Shown here in pieces: positions 5,222 through 7,422 of a stretch of DNA of 7,422 nt. Where the stretch lies: NCBI GenBank assembly GCA_013290035.1, contig JABCYT010000150.1:1-7422 (forward strand), in the 5' to 3' direction. Within the stretch, counting starts at the first letter, position 1. Each line of letters begins with the position of its first letter. The position numbers and the translations under genes are program-made. Source of the DNA: Alphaproteobacteria bacterium. Its GTDB lineage: Bacteria > Pseudomonadota > Alphaproteobacteria > Reyranellales > Reyranellaceae. The notes beneath the pieces were generated by a model. It had not been told where the DNA came from. It searched no databases and saw only the letters and a program-made list of their open reading frames with translations.

Positions 5222-6282
5222 GCGCCCACCTCAAAGTGGTGCGGGCCGGCCTGTTCGACACCCTGCAGGATCTGGGCCGCATCGGCTTCATGGCGCTCGG
5301 CATGCCGACAGCAGGCGCCATGGACCGCATCGCGCTCCGCCTGGCCAACGCGCTGTGCGGCAATCCCGCCGGCGCGGCGGGCCTCGAAATCGGCGTGATG
5401 GGGCCCGACCTGCTGGTCGAGGCCGAGAGCGTGCGGATCGCGCTGGTCGGTCCGCTCTCGCCCGCCCTGATCGAGGGACCCGACGCGCCAACCAAGCCTC
5501 TGGACTCCGATCGCACCCATCTCCTGAAGCGCGGCCAGACGCTGAAGGTCGGCATGGTCGAGGGCTCGAGCACGGCCTACCTCGCCGTCGCCGGCGGCTT
5601 CGCGTTGCCGCCTTTCATGGGCAGCCTGTCGACCTATGCGCGGGCCGGCGTCGGCGGCTTCCAGGGCCGCAGGCTCGCCCAGGGCGATGCCCTGCCGCTC
5701 GCCCGCGAGCAAGCGCCGGCCGGCGAGGACAAGAAGCTTGGCCAGCCCTTCGACTATGGCAGCGGCCCGATCAGCATCGTCTGGGGGCCGCAGGACGACC
5801 ATTTCAGCGCGCGCGGCCGCCGCACCTTCATCGAGTCCGACTACCGCGTCTCCAAGGAAGCCGATCGCATGGGCATCCGCTTCGAAGGCCCGACGATCGA
5901 GCATGCCACGCGCGTCGACAAGGGCGGCGCCGACATCATCTCCGACGGCATCGGGCCCGGCGCCATCCAGGTGCCGGGTGCCGGCCTGCCGATCGTGCTT
6001 CTGGCCGACCGCCAGACCGTGGGCGGCTACCCCAAGATCGCCACCGTGGCCTCGGCCGACCTGCCGCGGCTCGGCCGCCTGCTGCCGGGCCAGACGGTGC
6101 GCTTCGCCGCCATCACGGTCGAAGAGGCCGAGCAGTTGCGCCGCGACCAGGAGGCGCGGTTCCAACGCGCCCTCGCCGGCTTCACGGCCGCGCGTCCGCC
6201 GGGCGGCATCGACCTCGCGCGGCTCTACGAAGAGAACCTGATCGACGGCATCGTCTATGAGCGGGACTCCGCGTCGCGGTAG
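5218..6282 (+). CDS. pxpC: 5-oxoprolinase subunit C (KipA-like biotin-dependent carboxyltransferase-related, PxpC)
   Basis: Subunit C of 5-oxoprolinase, 354 aa, partner of PxpB. It belongs to the family related to the C-terminal part of urea carboxylase and often labelled biotin-dependent carboxyltransferase; it carries no biotin attachment domain itself. Motifs are RAGLFDTLQDLGRIGF (9-24), GMPTAGAMD (28-36), AVAGGF (124-129), GSLSTYARAGVGGFQGR (135-151), EADRMGIRFEG (214-224), SDGIGPGAIQVPG (242-254) and LADRQTVGGYPKIATV (262-277). All are close to the family consensus, unlike PxpB. ATG 5218 overlaps the pxpB stop as ATGA. The C-terminal tail beyond about residue 325 is hydrophilic. The last 28 bases (6255-6282) also encode the end of the convergent P-loop gene on the other strand. 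No terminator is visible. Confidence 0.93.
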   Translation: MSAHLKVVRAGLFDTLQDLGRIGFMALGMPTAGAMDRIALRLANALCGNPAGAAGLEIGVMGPDLLVEAESVRIALVGPLSPALIEGPDAPTKPLDSDRTHLLKRGQTLKVGMVEGSSTAYLAVAGGFALPPFMGSLSTYARAGVGGFQGRRLAQGDALPLAREQAPAGEDKKLGQPFDYGSGPISIVWGPQDDHFSARGRRTFIESDYRVSKEADRMGIRFEGPTIEHATRVDKGGADIISDGIGPGAIQVPGAGLPIVLLADRQTVGGYPKIATVASADLPRLGRLLPGQTVRFAAITVEEAEQLRRDQEARFQRALAGFTAARPPGGIDLARLYEENLIDGIVYERDSASR

Positions 6283-6761
6283 ATGGTCGTCTCGAAGCCC
6301 TCGTCGGCCGAGGGTGGCACGAGATAGCCGGTGATCTCGTCGAACTCCGCATCGCTTACCGTGAATTCATGCGTGCCGGCAGCGTTGCGTTGCCGTAGGC
6401 GCGTCTTGCAGACGGCGTCCGGCACGTCGATGAAGTGCAGCCGGTGCGCCACGCCCGCCTTCTCGAAAAGGCCGCGCATCCACTGCCGGTTGGCGACCGT
6501 GTTGGCGGGAAAGTCGAGTACGACCGACAGGCCGGCGCGCAGGAGGGCCTCGATATGGCCGCCCATCACCTCGCGCAGACGGCGGGCGTTGCGGGCGTAG
6601 TCGGCCACCGTGTGCTGTTGGTCGCGATAGAGCGTGGACAGCCAGACGTCCTCGCTGATCAGGATGGTGGCGGGCCGGTCGGCCAGGCGCCGGGCCAGCG
6701 TCGACTTGCCGGCGGCGATCTTGCCGCAAATCATGTGCAGCGTTGGCGTCTCAGCGGCCAC
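6255..6761 (-). CDS. small P-loop ATP-binding protein (AAA_33 / kinase-like)
   Basis: Cytoplasmic P-loop NTPase of 168 aa, resembling the AAA_33 group of small kinases and zeta-toxin-like ATP-binding proteins. The Walker A motif is GKIAAGKST (13-21). VVLDFPANT (80-88) probably places Asp83 at the Walker B or substrate position. HFIDVP (109-114) is a core strand, RLRQRN (121-126) resembles the arginine-bearing lid of kinases, and GTHEF (129-133) and PPSADEGFE (149-157) are typical of the family's C-terminus. The substrate is unknown. GTG 6761 is taken as start because it lies one base after the doxX-like stop; an in-frame ATG at 6734 (Met10) would leave only three residues before the P-loop and is less likely. 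No convincing Shine-Dalgarno sequence is seen, so translation probably depends on coupling. The 3' end overlaps pxpC by 28 bases. Confidence 0.85.
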   Translation of the reverse strand: MAAETPTLHMICGKIAAGKSTLARRLADRPATILISEDVWLSTLYRDQQHTVADYARNARRLREVMGGHIEALLRAGLSVVLDFPANTVANRQWMRGLFEKAGVAHRLHFIDVPDAVCKTRLRQRNAAGTHEFTVSDAEFDEITGYLVPPSADEGFETTIYRDAESRS

Positions 6762-6762
6762 G

Positions 6763-7158
6763 CTAGTCGGGACCGTCGCTCATGCCGTCGATCGACATGC
6801 GGCCGGGCCCCGACACGTAGAGGGCAAGCAGCCCGCCCACGATCGCGAAGTTCTTGAGGAAGTGGAACATCTGGCTGCGGTCGGTGAAGTTGGCGTGGAA
6901 CAGCAGCGCCGTCACCACGCAGAAGCCGGCCAGCGCCAGGGCCACGAAACGCGCCCGGAAGCCCAGGATCAGCAGGAGGGCGCCGGCGATCTCGACGGAG
7001 ATCGCCACCGGCAGCAGCAGGCCCATCGCGCCATGCTGCTGCATCAGGATGCCGATCTCGTCGTAGCCGTTGATCTTGCCGATGCCCGACCACAGGAACA
7101 GGCCGGCCAGCAGGCAACGCGCCACCAGCAGCACGCTACTGTCGCCCGTTTCGTCCAT
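6763..7158 (-). CDS. DoxX family integral membrane protein
   Basis: DoxX-family membrane protein, 131 aa, normal family length. Four hydrophobic segments are visible, at about 8-25, 45-66, 70-88 and 99-116. Characteristic stretches are FLWSGIGKINGYDE (21-34), VEIAGALLLILGFRAR (55-70), ALLFHANF (84-91) and MFHFLKNFAIVGGLLAL (97-113). Homologues are linked to thiosulfate:quinone oxidoreductase, redox and thiol stress, but most members have no assigned reaction, and I assign none here. The ATG at 7158 follows AAGGGGAG (complement of 7169-7176) at a spacing of about 10. It is the first gene of a two-gene unit with the P-loop protein, one base apart, and is divergent from the acyl-CoA carboxylase gene. 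Confidence 0.9.
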   Translation of the reverse strand: MDETGDSSVLLVARCLLAGLFLWSGIGKINGYDEIGILMQQHGAMGLLLPVAISVEIAGALLLILGFRARFVALALAGFCVVTALLFHANFTDRSQMFHFLKNFAIVGGLLALYVSGPGRMSIDGMSDGPD

Positions 7159-7269
7159 CGGCCCTGCTCTCCCCTTCAGCTGCTTTCAGTGTAGCCGGTC
7201 CGGCCTGGCGTTGGTACGACACGGAGCCGAGCGGAGACGATTGAAACAACCGGGCCGGGAAGCAGCGAG
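7159..7269. other. divergent spacer between the DoxX gene and the carboxylase gene
   Basis: The 111-base spacer holds ribosome-binding sites for both flanking genes and presumably both promoters. An 11-base odd palindrome, GCCGG-T-CCGGC (7194-7204), sits near the centre and next to a minus-strand TACACT (complement of 7188-7193) that could be a -10 element. No convincing -35 was found at the expected distance, and no clear plus-strand promoter is seen. An operator role for the palindrome is only a guess. Confidence 0.3.
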
Positions 7270-7422
7270 ATGACTTGGAAACCGGAAATGGACGAGCTGC
7301 GCCGCCGCCAGGAGCTCGCCAGGCGCATGGGCGGGGCGGACAAGGTGAAGCGCCAGCACGATGGCGGGCGGCTCACCGTGCGCGAACGCATCGACCGGCT
7401 GGTCGACAAGGGCTCGTTCCGC
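7270..7422 (+). CDS. acyl-CoA carboxylase carboxyltransferase (beta) subunit, N-terminal fragment
   Basis: First 51 codons of a gene that continues past the window edge. The protein begins MTWKPEMDELRRRQELARRM and continues with GGADKVKRQHDGGRLTVRER (21-40) and IDRLVDKGSFR (41-51). The pattern of charged helix, GG-x(2)-KVxRQH, G-[RK]-LTxRERI and a LxDxGSF motif is the N-terminus of propionyl-/methylcrotonyl-/acetyl-CoA carboxylase beta subunits. These transfer the carboxyl group from biotin to an acyl-CoA in branched-chain amino acid or odd-chain fatty acid breakdown. Which acyl-CoA cannot be decided from 51 residues. ATG 7270 has GGGAAG (7257-7262) 7 bases upstream. The gene is divergent from the DoxX-family gene. 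Confidence 0.85.
   Translation, partial: MTWKPEMDELRRRQELARRMGGADKVKRQHDGGRLTVRERIDRLVDKGSFR

Noticed and set aside
5080..6165. 361-codon minus-strand open frame opposite pxpB/pxpC
   Set aside because: pxpC motifs run through the whole stretch on the + strand; the antisense product has no family features.

Overview
The window is GC-rich DNA with compact gene spacing, frequent GTG starts, and ATGA or GTGA start/stop overlaps. With the protein families present, this points to an alphaproteobacterium. The genus cannot be fixed by eye. Nothing indicates a plasmid, phage or mobile element: I see no transposase, integrase, tRNA, rRNA or CRISPR array.

Bases 1-2062 look like a fluoride/ion-stress operon on the + strand. 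It holds the 3' part of a CPA2-type cation:proton antiporter, two consecutive crcB/fluC fluoride-channel genes, and a DUF190 gene (PII-like fold). crcB1 and crcB2 share a 4-base GTGA overlap, and the DUF190 gene starts 2 bases after crcB2. The two CrcB proteins differ in charge distribution and in the pore phenylalanine motif, as expected for a heterodimer with opposite subunit orientations. A small SD-led 17-codon reading frame lies between the antiporter and crcB1.

Bases 2063-3643 hold a short spacer with a perfect 6-bp inverted repeat, then an exported UshA/YfkN-type 5'-nucleotidase-like metallophosphatase.

Bases 3650-6282 hold a three-subunit 5-oxoprolinase (PxpABC) locus. pxpA is on the - strand, convergent with the nucleotidase gene (6-base gap). 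It is divergent from pxpB-pxpC, which lie on the + strand and share an ATGA overlap. Only 39 bases separate the pxpA and pxpB starts. The complex would open cyclic 5-oxoproline to glutamate with ATP, but several motif positions in PxpA and PxpB differ from the E. coli proteins, so the exact lactam substrate is open.

Bases 6255-7158 hold a - strand pair: a DoxX-family membrane protein followed after one base by a small P-loop (AAA_33-like) ATP-binding protein. The 3' end of the latter overlaps the end of pxpC by 28 bases. After a divergent spacer, the first 51 codons of an acyl-CoA carboxylase carboxyltransferase (beta) subunit begin at 7270 and run off the window.

Most of this is known metabolism. 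The points most worth a second look are the asymmetric CrcB pair with its DUF190 and antiporter partners, the motif-divergent PxpABC set, and the short leader-like frame upstream of crcB1.
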